DNA of 64,000 bases, taken from Bacillus sp. 522_BSPC. Lineage in GTDB: Bacteria > Bacillota > Bacilli > Bacillales > Cytobacillaceae. A program made the position numbers and the translations under genes. The notes below the pieces were generated by a model. That model was not told the origin of the DNA and did not search any database. It saw nothing but the letters and a program-made list of their open reading frames with translations. The DNA lies in contig NZ_JVDT01000118.1 in NCBI RefSeq assembly GCF_001076885.1, positions 1-64,000 of the forward strand, in the 5' to 3' direction. Each line of letters opens with the position of its first letter. The stretch's first letter is position 1. Positions 35,265 through 44,931 of this stretch are shown here, one piece after another.

Positions 35265-35958
35265 GAGAGCAAAAAAAGGCGGTTTAGCCTTAAATAGAAG
35301 AAAACTTATAACAAAGTATGATCCGAGATCTCCTATTTCTGAGCAATATCGAACAATTCGTACAAATGTTCTTTATTCTAGTATTGATGAAGAGATACGT
35401 TCTATCTTAGTGACATCTTCTGGACCAGGAGAAGGAAAATCAACAACAGCAGCGAACTTAGCAATTGTTTTTGCGCAACAAGGAAAAACAGTCCTGCTTG
35501 TTGATGCTGATTTACGTAAACCAACCGTTCATTACACATTTAACTTGAACAATACATCAGGTTTAACATCAGTCTTAACTAATCAGTTAGGGTTAATGGA
35601 AGCTGTTCATGAAAATGAAGAGAAGAATCTGTATGTTTTACCTAGTGGTCCAATCCCACCAAATCCTTCTGAGCTACTGGGATCCCGTGCGATGAACCAT
35701 TTCTTAGAGAGAGCACTCGAGGAGTTTGATATTGTCCTATTTGATACACCACCAGTATTAGCCGTTACAGATGCACAAGTGCTCGCTAATCTTTGTCATG
35801 GAAGTATATTAGTAGTTAGTAGTGGGAAAACGGATAAAGAAGAGGTTTTGAAAACAAAAGAAAAGCTATCAGCAAGTTCCGGGAAAGTATTAGGAGTTGT
35901 CCTTAATAATAAAAAAGCGGACAAAAAAGGTGACTATTATTACTATGGAACAAATTAA
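35251..35958 (+). CDS. BY-type tyrosine kinase (Wze/CpsD/YwqD-like), set II
   Basis: A 235-residue cytoplasmic kinase with all expected parts: TSSGPGEGKSTTAANLAI (Walker A), LLVDADLRKPTVH (A'), IVLFDTPP (Walker B) and the C-terminal tyrosine cluster YYYYGTN that is cross-phosphorylated. Known function: cycles of phosphorylation of this cluster tune polymer assembly, and targets such as UDP-glucose dehydrogenase can be activated. TTG start at 35251 behind TAGGGGGG. It may also serve the degenerate set I proteins or the ugd product of cluster I. Confidence 0.92.
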   Translation: MAASKRAKKGGLALNRRKLITKYDPRSPISEQYRTIRTNVLYSSIDEEIRSILVTSSGPGEGKSTTAANLAIVFAQQGKTVLLVDADLRKPTVHYTFNLNNTSGLTSVLTNQLGLMEAVHENEEKNLYVLPSGPIPPNPSELLGSRAMNHFLERALEEFDIVLFDTPPVLAVTDAQVLANLCHGSILVVSSGKTDKEEVLKTKEKLSASSGKVLGVVLNNKKADKKGDYYYYGTN

Positions 35959-36079
35959 CAAGTAAGTAGACGAGATTCGACAATCTTCGCTATTTACGAA
36001 TCAGTAGTTCAATGTTACTATTTTTGAAGTGTTATAGGGAAATAATAATAGATTACTAAAAATAGAGAGGTGTAGCGTA

Positions 36080-36844
36080 ATGATTGATATTCACTGTCAT
36101 ATATTACCTGGGATTGATGATGGGGCAGCGACAATAGAAGATAGCGTAGTGATGGCAAGAGCGGCTGTTCAAGAAGGAATAACAACGATTATTGCTACAC
36201 CTCATCATAAGAATAACAAGTTCAGTAATCGAAAATCTTCTATTCTTACAAAAGTAAATGACTTAAACACCGTTTTAAAACAAGAAAATATACCTCTTAC
36301 GATACTTCCAGGACAGGAAGTGAGAATTTATGGAGAAGTGTTAGAAGATTATTATAAGGAAGAAATTCTCACGCTTAATCATACAAAATACCTTTTCATT
36401 GAGTTTCCTTCTTCCTCTGTTCCACGATATGCAGAAAGATTGCTGTATGAACTACAAACAGAGGGAATCATTCCAATTATTGTTCATCCAGAGAGAAATA
36501 AAGAATTGCAGGAGAAACCTGATCTTCTTTATCAGTTTGTGAAGAATGGCGCGTTGACACAAGTGACAGCTTCTAGTGTGGCTGGTTATTTTGGGAAGAA
36601 TGTGAAGAAGTTTTCGGAGAAGTTGATTGAACATAATTTAACTCATTTTGTGGCTTCGGATGCTCATAATATTTATAATAGAACTTTTATGATGAAAAAG
36701 GCATATGATCTTATAGAAATGAGATTTGGTATGGGTTATGTGTATTTGTTTCTAGAAAATTCAGAAATTCTTGTTCGTGATAATATTATTATGAAAGAAG
36801 TACCAGAACGGATTAAGAGAAAAAATTTTTTAGGTATTTTTTAG
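36080..36844 (+). CDS. CpsB/YwqE-type Mn-dependent phosphotyrosine phosphatase
   Basis: A 254-residue PHP-family phosphatase that removes phosphate from the BY-kinase tyrosine cluster. Metal ligands are all seen: His5 and His7 in MIDIHCHI, TPHH at 40-43, Glu80 in PGQE, Glu108 in FIEF, His136 in HPER, and Asp194 and His196 in ASDAH. It forms the third part of the intact set II trio, 121 bp after the kinase gene with its own GAGAGGTG ribosome site. It makes a direct control for the set I paralogue at 4593 in which every one of these is changed. Confidence 0.93.
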   Translation: MIDIHCHILPGIDDGAATIEDSVVMARAAVQEGITTIIATPHHKNNKFSNRKSSILTKVNDLNTVLKQENIPLTILPGQEVRIYGEVLEDYYKEEILTLNHTKYLFIEFPSSSVPRYAERLLYELQTEGIIPIIVHPERNKELQEKPDLLYQFVKNGALTQVTASSVAGYFGKNVKKFSEKLIEHNLTHFVASDAHNIYNRTFMMKKAYDLIEMRFGMGYVYLFLENSEILVRDNIIMKEVPERIKRKNFLGIF

Positions 36845-37002
36845 ATATGAAATACCGATAACATAGAGTTGTATTACGTAATTGCATGTATTCTGATTTA
36901 TCTTAAAAAGATATTAGTGTTTTTTAGAAAGTAATGTATGCTGATACACTTTTTACTTTTCTCAAAATCAACTAATTATTTTTATTATTGGGGGTCAATT
37001 AA

Positions 37003-37887
37003 TTGAAAAAAGTAAGAAAAGCTATTATTCCTGCAGCAGGATTAGGAACAAGATTTTTACCAGCTACCAAATCAATACCAAAAGAAATGTTGCCAATTTT
37101 AGATAAACCTACCATTCAGTATATCGTTGAAGAAGCTATTGATTCTGGTATAGAGGAAATTATTATCGTGACAGGAAAAGAGAAAAGAGCAATAGAAGAT
37201 CATTTTGATTTTTCGATTGAACTAGAAAATAACTTAAAGCAGAAAGGGAAAAATGATCTATTAGAAAAAGTTCAACATGCTTCTAGACTTGCGGATATCC
37301 ATTATGTTAGACAAAAGGAACCAAAAGGACTAGGACATGCAGTGTGGAGTGCTCGTAAATTTATAGGGAATGAGCCATTTGCAGTATTACTTGGTGATGA
37401 TATAGTACAAGCAGATGTACCATCACTTAAACAGTTAATTAATAAATATGAAGCAACAAACTCTTCTGTAATAGGAGTGCAAAAAGTGAACGATGATGAA
37501 ACTCACCGTTATGGTATTATTGATCCGAAATTTAATAATGATCGTCTTTATGAAGTGAGAAGTTTTGTTGAAAAACCAAAACCAGGGACTGCTCCTTCTA
37601 ATCTTGCTATAATGGGAAGATATGTTTTAAAACCGGAAGTATTCCATTTTTTGGGGGAACAATCAGTAGGAATTGGTGGTGAAATTCAGTTAACTGATGC
37701 AATTCAGAAGTTAACTGAATTTCAAAAAGTTTTCGCATTTGATTTTGAAGGAAAACGATTTGATGTAGGAGAGAAACTTGGTTTTATTAAAACAACAATT
37801 GAATTTGCTGTTATGGAAGAAGAATTTAGAGAAGAAATCATAACGTATCTACAAAGTATCCTAAATAGAATATTAATTAAGGGGTGA
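37003..37887 (+). CDS. galU: UTP-glucose-1-phosphate uridylyltransferase
   Basis: A 294-residue enzyme making UDP-glucose, precursor for UDP-galactose/galactofuranose and, via ugd, UDP-glucuronate. Motifs: [18 protein letters not shown] at the start, [27 protein letters not shown] and FVEKPKPG, all standard for GalU. The TTG start at 37003 has GGGGGT upstream. It follows a 158-bp gap after the phosphatase with no terminator seen. It supports both polymer pathways in the window. Confidence 0.95.
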   Translation: MKKVRKAIIPAAGLGTRFLPATKSIPKEMLPILDKPTIQYIVEEAIDSGIEEIIIVTGKEKRAIEDHFDFSIELENNLKQKGKNDLLEKVQHASRLADIHYVRQKEPKGLGHAVWSARKFIGNEPFAVLLGDDIVQADVPSLKQLINKYEATNSSVIGVQKVNDDETHRYGIIDPKFNNDRLYEVRSFVEKPKPGTAPSNLAIMGRYVLKPEVFHFLGEQSVGIGGEIQLTDAIQKLTEFQKVFAFDFEGKRFDVGEKLGFIKTTIEFAVMEEEFREEIITYLQSILNRILIKG

Positions 37888-37891
37888 AATT

Positions 37892-38587
37892 GTGAGCAAA
37901 ACTAGATCCGAGGTTAAAACTGATTCTTATTTACATCTTACTAATTCTAAGGTTGAAATAAACAATACTTCTCTTGTATTTATCTTTATTAAGCGTTTAA
38001 TAGATATTATTGGAGCTTTAACGGGATTGGTAATTACAGCACCAATCTTTTTATTAGTTAGTATCTTTTATTTATTTGGTGATTCCAAAGGTCCCCTTTT
38101 TTTTAAACAACACAGATATGGGAAAAGTGGAAAACTATTTTATATTATTAAGTTTCGATCGATGATAGTGAATGCTGATGAAAAGCTGAAATCTAATAAA
38201 GAACTGTATAATAAATATTTGAAGAATAATTATAAATTAGAACCCAATGAAGATCCAAGGATAACAAAATTAGGAAGGTTTCTTAGGAAAACAAGTATGG
38301 ATGAGCTTCCTCAATTAATAAATGTTTTAAAAGGAGAAATGAGTATAGTTGGACCCCGACCAATAGTAGAAGATGAACTCAGAGAGTATAAAAATAGTGC
38401 AAATGACTTTCTATCAGTTAAACCCGGAATAACTGGTTATTGGCAAGTTAGTGGGCGTAGCGATGTTGGATATCCGGAAAGAGTGGATCTAGAAATGTTT
38501 TATGTATACAATAAATCGTTATTATTAGATACTAAAATAATTATTCAAACTATAGGGATAGTATTAAAAAGGAAAGGTGCATATTAA
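37892..38587 (+). CDS. Undecaprenyl-phosphate sugar-1-phosphate transferase (priming enzyme), cluster II
   Basis: A 231-residue short-form Bac_transf protein with one membrane helix (about residues 36-60) and the catalytic blocks KFRSMIVNAD, EDPRITKLGRFLRKTSMDELPQ in overlapping parts, INVLKGEMSIVGPRP and PGITGYWQVSGRSD. It loads the first sugar of the cluster II repeat. It differs from the copy at 7108 in the insert YNKYLKNNYKLEP between the first two blocks. GTG start behind GGGGTG. From here to about 45.8 kb the DNA is strongly A+T-rich. Confidence 0.92.
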   Translation: MSKTRSEVKTDSYLHLTNSKVEINNTSLVFIFIKRLIDIIGALTGLVITAPIFLLVSIFYLFGDSKGPLFFKQHRYGKSGKLFYIIKFRSMIVNADEKLKSNKELYNKYLKNNYKLEPNEDPRITKLGRFLRKTSMDELPQLINVLKGEMSIVGPRPIVEDELREYKNSANDFLSVKPGITGYWQVSGRSDVGYPERVDLEMFYVYNKSLLLDTKIIIQTIGIVLKRKGAY

Positions 38588-38609
38588 AAATATAGTGTGG
38601 TGCTCTATA

Positions 38610-39143
38610 ATGAAAAATGCTCTAAAAAAAATTTTTTTAATTCTACGTTCATTTTATTATTCACTAAAATATAGATTAGAGTTAGGGCAAGGGGTTAAAA
38701 TAAAAAAAATATTAATACGAAATAATTATAATATTAAAATAGGTGATTTTTCTTTCATTGATGATTTTGTCATTTTAAATGCTGGATCAAGTGCTGGGAA
38801 AATAATAATTGGAGAAAATTCTTTTATTGGTGCATTTTCATTATTAGATGGAAGTGGTGGATTAACAATTGGTAATCATGTCATGATTGCAACTCATGTC
38901 CGAGTTGTAGCAGCAAATCATAATTTCGACAATATTAATATGCCGATGAAACAGCAAGGTTTAACTACAAAGGGTATAATGATTGAAAATGATGTTTGGA
39001 TTGGAACAGGAGCTGTTATTTTAGATGGTGTAAAAGTAGGAAAAGGAAGTGTTATAGCAGCTAACTCTGTTGTTACAAAGGATGTACCAGATTATTCAGT
39101 TGTTGCAGGGGTACCTTCAAAAATTATTAAAAAGAGACAGTAA
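38610..39143 (+). CDS. Left-handed beta-helix O-acetyltransferase
   Basis: A 178-residue hexapeptide-repeat acyltransferase that would acetylate a sugar of the cluster II polymer from acetyl-CoA. Repeated I-G/N-x-x-hydrophobic hexapeptides run from about residue 45; the active-site loop is VVAANHNFDNINMPMKQQG (catalytic His) and the coenzyme-binding end is WIGTGAVILDGVKVGKGS then VVAGVPSKI. ATG 38610 is chosen as the first start after the upstream stop; a longer frame begins at 38577 inside the previous gene. Ribosome site is weak. Confidence 0.87.
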   Translation: MKNALKKIFLILRSFYYSLKYRLELGQGVKIKKILIRNNYNIKIGDFSFIDDFVILNAGSSAGKIIIGENSFIGAFSLLDGSGGLTIGNHVMIATHVRVVAANHNFDNINMPMKQQGLTTKGIMIENDVWIGTGAVILDGVKVGKGSVIAANSVVTKDVPDYSVVAGVPSKIIKKRQ

Positions 39144-39165
39144 ATAGATTGAGGAGAGAACTGTA

Positions 39166-40452
39166 TTGGAACTCTTAAAAAAAAAACATAAAAAATTAGT
39201 AGAAAACTTTTTTTCTCTTTCTCTAGTCCAAGCAACGAATATGTTGCTTCCATTAATTTCATTACCTTATTTAGTTAGAGTATTAGGTCCTGACAAATAT
39301 GGCTTAATTATATTTAGTCAAATGTTTATTCAGTATTTTGTTTTATTTACAGATTATGGTTTTAATTTATCAGCAACAAAAGAAATTGCAAAAAGTAATG
39401 AAGATAAAGATGAAATTTCTAACATCTTTAACTCAGTCCAATTAATTAAGGGGATATTTTTGATATTAAGTTTCATTATTGTTATTATGATTATTTCTAA
39501 TATACAGAAATTTTCCGAAGATAAAATGCTCTTTTTAATTAGCTTTGGGTTAGTTTTATCTAATGTATTATTTCCGATTTGGTTTTTTATGGGTATAGAA
39601 AAGATGAAGTATATAACCTTTTTAAATCTACTTTCTAAAATATTCTATACAATTGGTATTTTTATTTTTGTGAAATCAAAAAATGATTATTTGTGGGTTC
39701 CTATTTTAAATGTAGTTGGACAAAGTATAGTAGGTTTAATTTCACTTTATATTATATTTTTTAAATATAAAGTGAAATTAAGATTTCCTGGATATTCCTC
39801 CTTGATATATCACTTAAAGGAGGGATGGTTTATATTTCTTTCAACGATTTCTGTGAGTATTTATACAATCAGTAATACATTTATCCTTGGTCTTTTCACA
39901 AGTACTACAATTGTTGGTTATTATTCTGCAGCTGAAAAACTCATAAATACTGTTAATAATTTAATAACTCCGATTGGTCAATCAATTTTTCCACATGTAA
40001 ATAAACTTTTCTCAGAATCAAAAATTAAGGGATTAAGATTTTTGAAAAAAGTTTTAATTTTGGTAACTTGTTTATCTTTAGTATTTAGTTTTACTATATT
40101 TAATTTTAGTAGCACAATAATTAATATTTTCTATGGTGAAGAATACAAAAGTTCAATAGAGATTTTGAAGATTCTATCTTTTGTACCATTCTTAGTAGCT
40201 ATAAGTAATATTTTTGGAACTCAAACAATGTTGCCTCTTGGGTTTCATAAACAATTTTCTTCAATTATAGTTATTGGTAGTTTAGTCAATATTCTGTTAG
40301 CCTTTACCCTAGTTCCTAAATATACCTACTTTGGTACTGGTTTTGGAGCTCTTTTCTCTGAACTATTGGTAGCATTATTTATGATGATGTACTTGAAGTA
40401 TAAAGGAATAAGTTATTTTAATAAAGCAGATAGCGAAATTAGAAATTGTTAA
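39166..40452 (+). CDS. Oligosaccharide flippase (Wzx), cluster II
   Basis: A 428-residue membrane protein with about 12 helices of the polysaccharide-transporter family (NMLLPLISLPYLVRVLGPDKYGLI near the start is the family signature, given here in part). It should flip the cluster II repeat unit. TTG 39166 has GAGGAGAG upstream. It belongs to the same superfamily as the 20136 flippase but a different branch, closer to RfbX-type proteins. Codons are heavily A/T-ending, as in its neighbours. Confidence 0.88.
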   Translation: MELLKKKHKKLVENFFSLSLVQATNMLLPLISLPYLVRVLGPDKYGLIIFSQMFIQYFVLFTDYGFNLSATKEIAKSNEDKDEISNIFNSVQLIKGIFLILSFIIVIMIISNIQKFSEDKMLFLISFGLVLSNVLFPIWFFMGIEKMKYITFLNLLSKIFYTIGIFIFVKSKNDYLWVPILNVVGQSIVGLISLYIIFFKYKVKLRFPGYSSLIYHLKEGWFIFLSTISVSIYTISNTFILGLFTSTTIVGYYSAAEKLINTVNNLITPIGQSIFPHVNKLFSESKIKGLRFLKKVLILVTCLSLVFSFTIFNFSSTIINIFYGEEYKSSIEILKILSFVPFLVAISNIFGTQTMLPLGFHKQFSSIIVIGSLVNILLAFTLVPKYTYFGTGFGALFSELLVALFMMMYLKYKGISYFNKADSEIRNC

Positions 40453-40464
40453 GGGGGAAATGTA

Positions 40465-41364
40465 ATGGGTGTAGAAAGAATATGCGCAATTGTTGTAACT
40501 TATAACAGAAAACAATTGCTAATGGAATGTATAAATAAATTACTTAGCCAAACATTAAGCCTAGATGAAATAATTATTATAGATAATGCAAGTACAGATA
40601 ATACTATTTCTGAAATTAGAAGTAGATACTCCGAAGATGAAGTTACTATACTACCTTTAGAGCAAAATGTTGGAGGAGCAGGTGGATTCTATGAAGGTCT
40701 TAAATATGCTAAGACAAAAGGGTATGAGTGGATATGGATTTTAGATGATGATACCATTCCAGAATTAGATTGCATTGAGCAATTAATAGAGACTAAAGAT
40801 AAATTTTCAAATACAATGAAGCCTCTTCTTTTAGCAAGTAGAGTAAACTGGATAGATGGTACTCTTCATCCAATGAATTTACCAACTGTAAAAAATAGGG
40901 ATAATGAAAAACTGTTCATGGCAGCAAGAAACGGTTGTATTAGTATAAGATCAACCTCATTTGTTTCTTTATTAATTAATAGAAGTTTAATAGAACAATA
41001 CGGTTTACCAATAAAGGAATATTTTATTTGGAACGATGATTTGGAGTATACGTCAAGAATACTAAAGAATGAATTCGGAGTTGTAGTACCTAAGAGTGTT
41101 GTCAAACACAAAACTAAGGTTAAATATACACCAATAGAATCTGCTGGTGCACGTTATTATTATGAAGTTAGAAATAAGATATGGCTACTTAAAACAACCT
41201 CCTTTTCAAAAAAGGAGAAAATAAGAATTTTTATATCTGTTATTAGAGGTATATTTCAATTTATTAAATTGAATAAGCTTAATGCTATTAGTATAAAAAC
41301 GATATCAAAAGGATTGTTTGATGGTCTATTCATGTATAATAAGTATTTTAAAACAGCAAAATAA
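40465..41364 (+). CDS. GT2 glycosyltransferase, GlfT2-like (probable galactofuranosyltransferase)
   Basis: A 299-residue GT2 enzyme: CAIVVTYNRKQLLMECI, IIIDNASTDNT, then NVGGAGGFYEGLKYAK and WIWILDDDTIPE. The GGAGGF block with WxWxxDDD is characteristic of the GlfT2-type family that transfers galactofuranose or rhamnose. UDP-galactopyranose mutase (glf) at 49493 makes UDP-galactofuranose, which supports that donor. AGGGGGA precedes ATG 40465. Substrate is inference. Confidence 0.85.
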   Translation: MGVERICAIVVTYNRKQLLMECINKLLSQTLSLDEIIIIDNASTDNTISEIRSRYSEDEVTILPLEQNVGGAGGFYEGLKYAKTKGYEWIWILDDDTIPELDCIEQLIETKDKFSNTMKPLLLASRVNWIDGTLHPMNLPTVKNRDNEKLFMAARNGCISIRSTSFVSLLINRSLIEQYGLPIKEYFIWNDDLEYTSRILKNEFGVVVPKSVVKHKTKVKYTPIESAGARYYYEVRNKIWLLKTTSFSKKEKIRIFISVIRGIFQFIKLNKLNAISIKTISKGLFDGLFMYNKYFKTAK

Positions 41365-41416
41365 ATTTATAATTCATATTTAAAATAATTAGCCGAGAAA
41401 GGGAAGGAGGAATATT

Positions 41417-42340
41417 TTGAAAAACGATACAAAGTTATCTATTATAATTTGTACTTATAATAGATGCGAGTTATTAATGAAAACATTAATGTCTATAAAT
41501 AAATTAAAAGCTATTGATTCAAATGAAATTGAAGTGTTAGTTGTAGATAATAATTCAAACGATAATACAAAAGAGATAGTTTCGGAATGTAAAGAGATTT
41601 TGGATTATCATTTAATATACATTCTAGAACAAAATCAAGGATTGTCATATGCAAGGAATACTGGTATTGTGAGATCTCAAAGTAGTTATATTGCATTTTT
41701 AGATGACGATGCCATCCCAAGTGAAGACTGGGCTAAAATTATAATTGAAACTTTTGATAATAATCCCAATATTAAATCTATTGGTGGCCCCATTGAACCT
41801 AATTTTGAAATTGATCGACCGAGTTGGTTATCAAAAGACATTGAACCTCTTTTCACAATATTAAATCTTGGGGAAAAAGAAATACCGTTTCCTTCTAAAC
41901 GATTACCTATGGGTGCAAATATGGCTTTTAGAAAAGAAGTTTTTAAAGATATAGAATTCCCTATACATTTAGGTAGAAAAGGTGATTCATTAATTTCCGG
42001 TGAAGAGAGTTGGGTATTCTCTCAAATTAAAGATTTAGGAGTTATTTATTATTGTCCTAAAGCGAAAGTAAAACACTTTATCTCAAAAGAACGATTAACT
42101 AAAGAGTGGATTAAAAAAAGGTATATAAATGAAGGAATAAGTAAAGCTATGGGAGCAACTACAACTATTGAAAAAATAAAGCTATTTTCTATAACTATTA
42201 CAAAACTTATAGTAGTTAATTTACTTGATATTTTTAATAATAATAATGAATCAGTAAGATTAATTAATAAATGCAGGCTCATGTCTTACAAAAGTTTGCT
42301 AGACAGTCTTTTAGTAAAGAGAGTGGAGAAAATAAAATGA
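41417..42340 (+). CDS. Family 2 glycosyltransferase
   Basis: A 307-residue GT2 enzyme starting LSIIICTYNRCELLMKTL, with VLVVDNNSNDNT and AFLDDDAIPS as metal-binding motif, and LPMGANMAFRKEVF in the acceptor half. TTG 41417 lies behind GGAAGGAGG. It overlaps the polymerase-like gene start only by a few bases. Function: one sugar of the cluster II repeat. No donor prediction. Confidence 0.87.
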   Translation: MKNDTKLSIIICTYNRCELLMKTLMSINKLKAIDSNEIEVLVVDNNSNDNTKEIVSECKEILDYHLIYILEQNQGLSYARNTGIVRSQSSYIAFLDDDAIPSEDWAKIIIETFDNNPNIKSIGGPIEPNFEIDRPSWLSKDIEPLFTILNLGEKEIPFPSKRLPMGANMAFRKEVFKDIEFPIHLGRKGDSLISGEESWVFSQIKDLGVIYYCPKAKVKHFISKERLTKEWIKKRYINEGISKAMGATTTIEKIKLFSITITKLIVVNLLDIFNNNNESVRLINKCRLMSYKSLLDSLLVKRVEKIK

Positions 42341-43590
42341 AATTCACTTTCTCGCTACTTGATGGTGGTTATTCAATTTTATTATATGTAATCTTAATTG
42401 TAATTTTTAAAAGAAGAATTAAAGGTTTTTTTGATCCTTTTAACATCTATTTGATAATATATTCATTTTCATTTGTTGGCATTTTAACTCAGCCTAATAA
42501 TAGTATATATTATAATAAAATAATCTTTTGTTTGATTGCACTATTCTTAGGTGTTTTTATAGGTAGTTTATTTGATAAAACAACTTCAAATAGCTTATAT
42601 GAGAATAAAAAATTATCAATAAGTTATAAGTTACAGTTAACATTATCAATCTCCATTTTTATTGTTATTATATTAAATTTTGTAGTTAACTTTTTAATGA
42701 CAGGAAACATTCCGTTAATTAACGGAGGTTATCAGAACCGTTATCAAGTAAGTGATGGAAATAGAATATTAACTTGGTTATATTATGCAGTGAATTTTAG
42801 CCCAATTGCTTTAACTCTGTCAGAATATCATAGAGTGAAGAATATTGCTAAAATGTCACTAGGTATAGTGTTTTTATCTCTTATATTAACAGCAAATAAA
42901 GCGTCCTTTCTAACTATTGTATTATTATTTACAAATATAATATTTGTATATAAATTATTTGGATTAAAGATAAAGCGACAGTATTTCATTGCACTGATGC
43001 TAGTTTCAATATTTTTTATAATAATTACTCCATTTTATGCATCTTATGTTACTGGAAATAGTTCTATTGAGGCACTAAATATTTTATATAATAGGTTATT
43101 TTTGAGTTTTGATCAGTTAATAATGCTTAATAGTTTTCAATATGAAGTTAGTAATAATCATCTCTCAATGCTTATTTGGTATTTTGCACCGTTTTTGAAA
43201 GTAGTGGGTATTAAGAATGATTTTGATTCCGCTGCGGACTATTTTGTTTTTTTGTTAACAGGGCTAGAACCAGGTACCTACAATGGACCAGTCAATAATT
43301 TAATACTAGAATTAATTGTTACTCATAACAGTATTCTTTACATGGTTATATTTGTCTTTTTATATTCAACCATAATAACTTATTTTAGGTTTAAAACGAT
43401 GAATAAAATTAGAATAAATTTTATAGATTATTTTTTCATATCCTCAATTGTTGTAAAACCTTTTCAGTTTTTTGTAGAGGGATATCTTTATTTTGTTAGC
43501 TTAGTATTAGGTATAATTTTTTATTTAATTATCTATATTATTTATTTTATTTTATATAAAAGTTATAAAATAAATGAAGAAAAAAAATGA
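42337..43590 (+). CDS. Oligosaccharide repeat-unit polymerase-like membrane protein (Wzy candidate), cluster II
   Basis: A 417-residue protein with about 11-12 hydrophobic helices and few conserved residues, typical of EpsG/Wzy polymerases (O-antigen polymerase family). Features: NGGYQNRYQVSDGNRI in an outside loop and the late PGTYNGPVNNL loop resemble the sequence pattern of oligosaccharide repeat unit polymerases. ATG 42337 is chosen behind GTGGAGA; the frame starts earlier (42271) within the upstream gene. It is the sole polymerase candidate of cluster II. Confidence 0.8.
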   Translation: MKFTFSLLDGGYSILLYVILIVIFKRRIKGFFDPFNIYLIIYSFSFVGILTQPNNSIYYNKIIFCLIALFLGVFIGSLFDKTTSNSLYENKKLSISYKLQLTLSISIFIVIILNFVVNFLMTGNIPLINGGYQNRYQVSDGNRILTWLYYAVNFSPIALTLSEYHRVKNIAKMSLGIVFLSLILTANKASFLTIVLLFTNIIFVYKLFGLKIKRQYFIALMLVSIFFIIITPFYASYVTGNSSIEALNILYNRLFLSFDQLIMLNSFQYEVSNNHLSMLIWYFAPFLKVVGIKNDFDSAADYFVFLLTGLEPGTYNGPVNNLILELIVTHNSILYMVIFVFLYSTIITYFRFKTMNKIRINFIDYFFISSIVVKPFQFFVEGYLYFVSLVLGIIFYLIIYIIYFILYKSYKINEEKK

Positions 43591-43658
43591 TGGTGATGTT
43601 ATTATTGAAAGTATTTTACTAGTAATTATAAGTTTAAATAAAAGAGGTGAAAAAATAA

Positions 43659-44792
43659 GTGAAGATTTTAATGCAAAATAGAATTGATGCTTTTAATAAT
43701 TTAGGTGGCGATACCATACAGATGGTTAATACTAAGAAGTATTTAGAAAAATTATACGGTATTGAGGTAGATATATCAACAGAATTACATCCTAACTTAG
43801 AAAAGTATGATATAGTTCATTTGTTTAATATCACTAGAATTCATGAGACGTATGAACAATGTCGCAATGCAGTTAAATTTAATAAACCTATTGTATTTTC
43901 TACAATTCATCATAGTAAGAGTGACATTGCCAATTATGAAAAGAATGGAGTAGAAGGATTGGTGAAGTTAATAAGAAAGATGATTAGTAACGAGAACTTT
44001 TTTCAACTACTCAAAACAATATCATATAGTATGAGATATCCTAAAACCTATAACTCTGTCGTAAAGCAAATAATATTAGGTTTTTTTCATATGCAAAGGT
44101 ATGTGTTAAAAAATAGTACTATTCTTCTTCCTAATTCTGAAATGGAATATAAAGAATTAGAAAATGATTTTGACATGCGCAATATGAATTATTTAGTTGT
44201 ACCTAATGGAGTAGAGCTTGATGAAAAATTATTGAATATATCTGAAGATGTTTTTTATGAAAAATTTAAATTAAAGGAGTTCATATTATGTCCAGCTAGA
44301 ATAGAGCCTCGAAAAAATCAAGTTGCTCTTATAAATGCATTAAAAGGTTGCGACTATCCGGTAGTTTTTGTAGGTGGTATTAATAATAAGCATAAAAAAT
44401 ATATAAAAGAATTTTTAAATCTTATTAATGATAATAATAATTTATTCTATTTGGGTAAATTGGAAAAAGAGGCACTATTTTCTGCATATAAATTAGCAAG
44501 AGTTACAGTTTTACCGAGTTGGTTCGAAACAACTGGTTTAGTAGGTTTAGAAGCTGGAGCAATGGGTTCTAATATTGTAATGACTGAAAAGGGATATACA
44601 CAAGAGTACTATGGAAATATGGTGTCTTACTGTGATCCATCTAATTATGATTCAATAAGAAGTTCTATAGATAATGCTATAGAATTTAATTATAAAAATA
44701 ATGAATTCATAAGACTCATTAAAAATAAATATACTTGGAATATGGCCGCAGAGAAAACATACGAAGCGTATAGGCAAATTTTAAGAAGATAG
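43659..44792 (+). CDS. Family 4 glycosyltransferase
   Basis: A 377-residue GT-B enzyme: KILMQNRIDAFNNLGGDTIQ at the start, then FILCPARIEPRKNQVALINAL and WFETTGLVGLEAGAMGSNIV with the two Glu of the GT4 motif. GTG start behind AGAGGTGA. It is the last gene of the A+T-rich block before the long hairpin at 44831. Sugar unknown. Confidence 0.85.
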   Translation: MKILMQNRIDAFNNLGGDTIQMVNTKKYLEKLYGIEVDISTELHPNLEKYDIVHLFNITRIHETYEQCRNAVKFNKPIVFSTIHHSKSDIANYEKNGVEGLVKLIRKMISNENFFQLLKTISYSMRYPKTYNSVVKQIILGFFHMQRYVLKNSTILLPNSEMEYKELENDFDMRNMNYLVVPNGVELDEKLLNISEDVFYEKFKLKEFILCPARIEPRKNQVALINALKGCDYPVVFVGGINNKHKKYIKEFLNLINDNNNLFYLGKLEKEALFSAYKLARVTVLPSWFETTGLVGLEAGAMGSNIVMTEKGYTQEYYGNMVSYCDPSNYDSIRSSIDNAIEFNYKNNEFIRLIKNKYTWNMAAEKTYEAYRQILRR

Positions 44793-44830
44793 AGAACTTA
44801 TATTTATTTAAGCTTGCTTAGTATTTAAAA

Positions 44831-44877
44831 TTCAAGAAGAAAACTATGAATATTCTATTCATAGTTTTCTTCTTGAA
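44831..44877 (+). terminator. Long perfect hairpin (terminator-like)
   Basis: A perfect 22-bp stem (44831-44852 with 44856-44877) with a TTC loop, 39 bp after a GT4 stop. The left arm is A-rich and the right arm T-rich, but no T-run follows outside the stem. It could terminate in either direction or act as an RNase-processing or mRNA-stabilising stem. Confidence 0.6.
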
Positions 44878-44931
44878 GGTATTGAATATTATGGTTGATT
44901 TTATTATCTTTAGAAAAAGAGGTGGGATATA

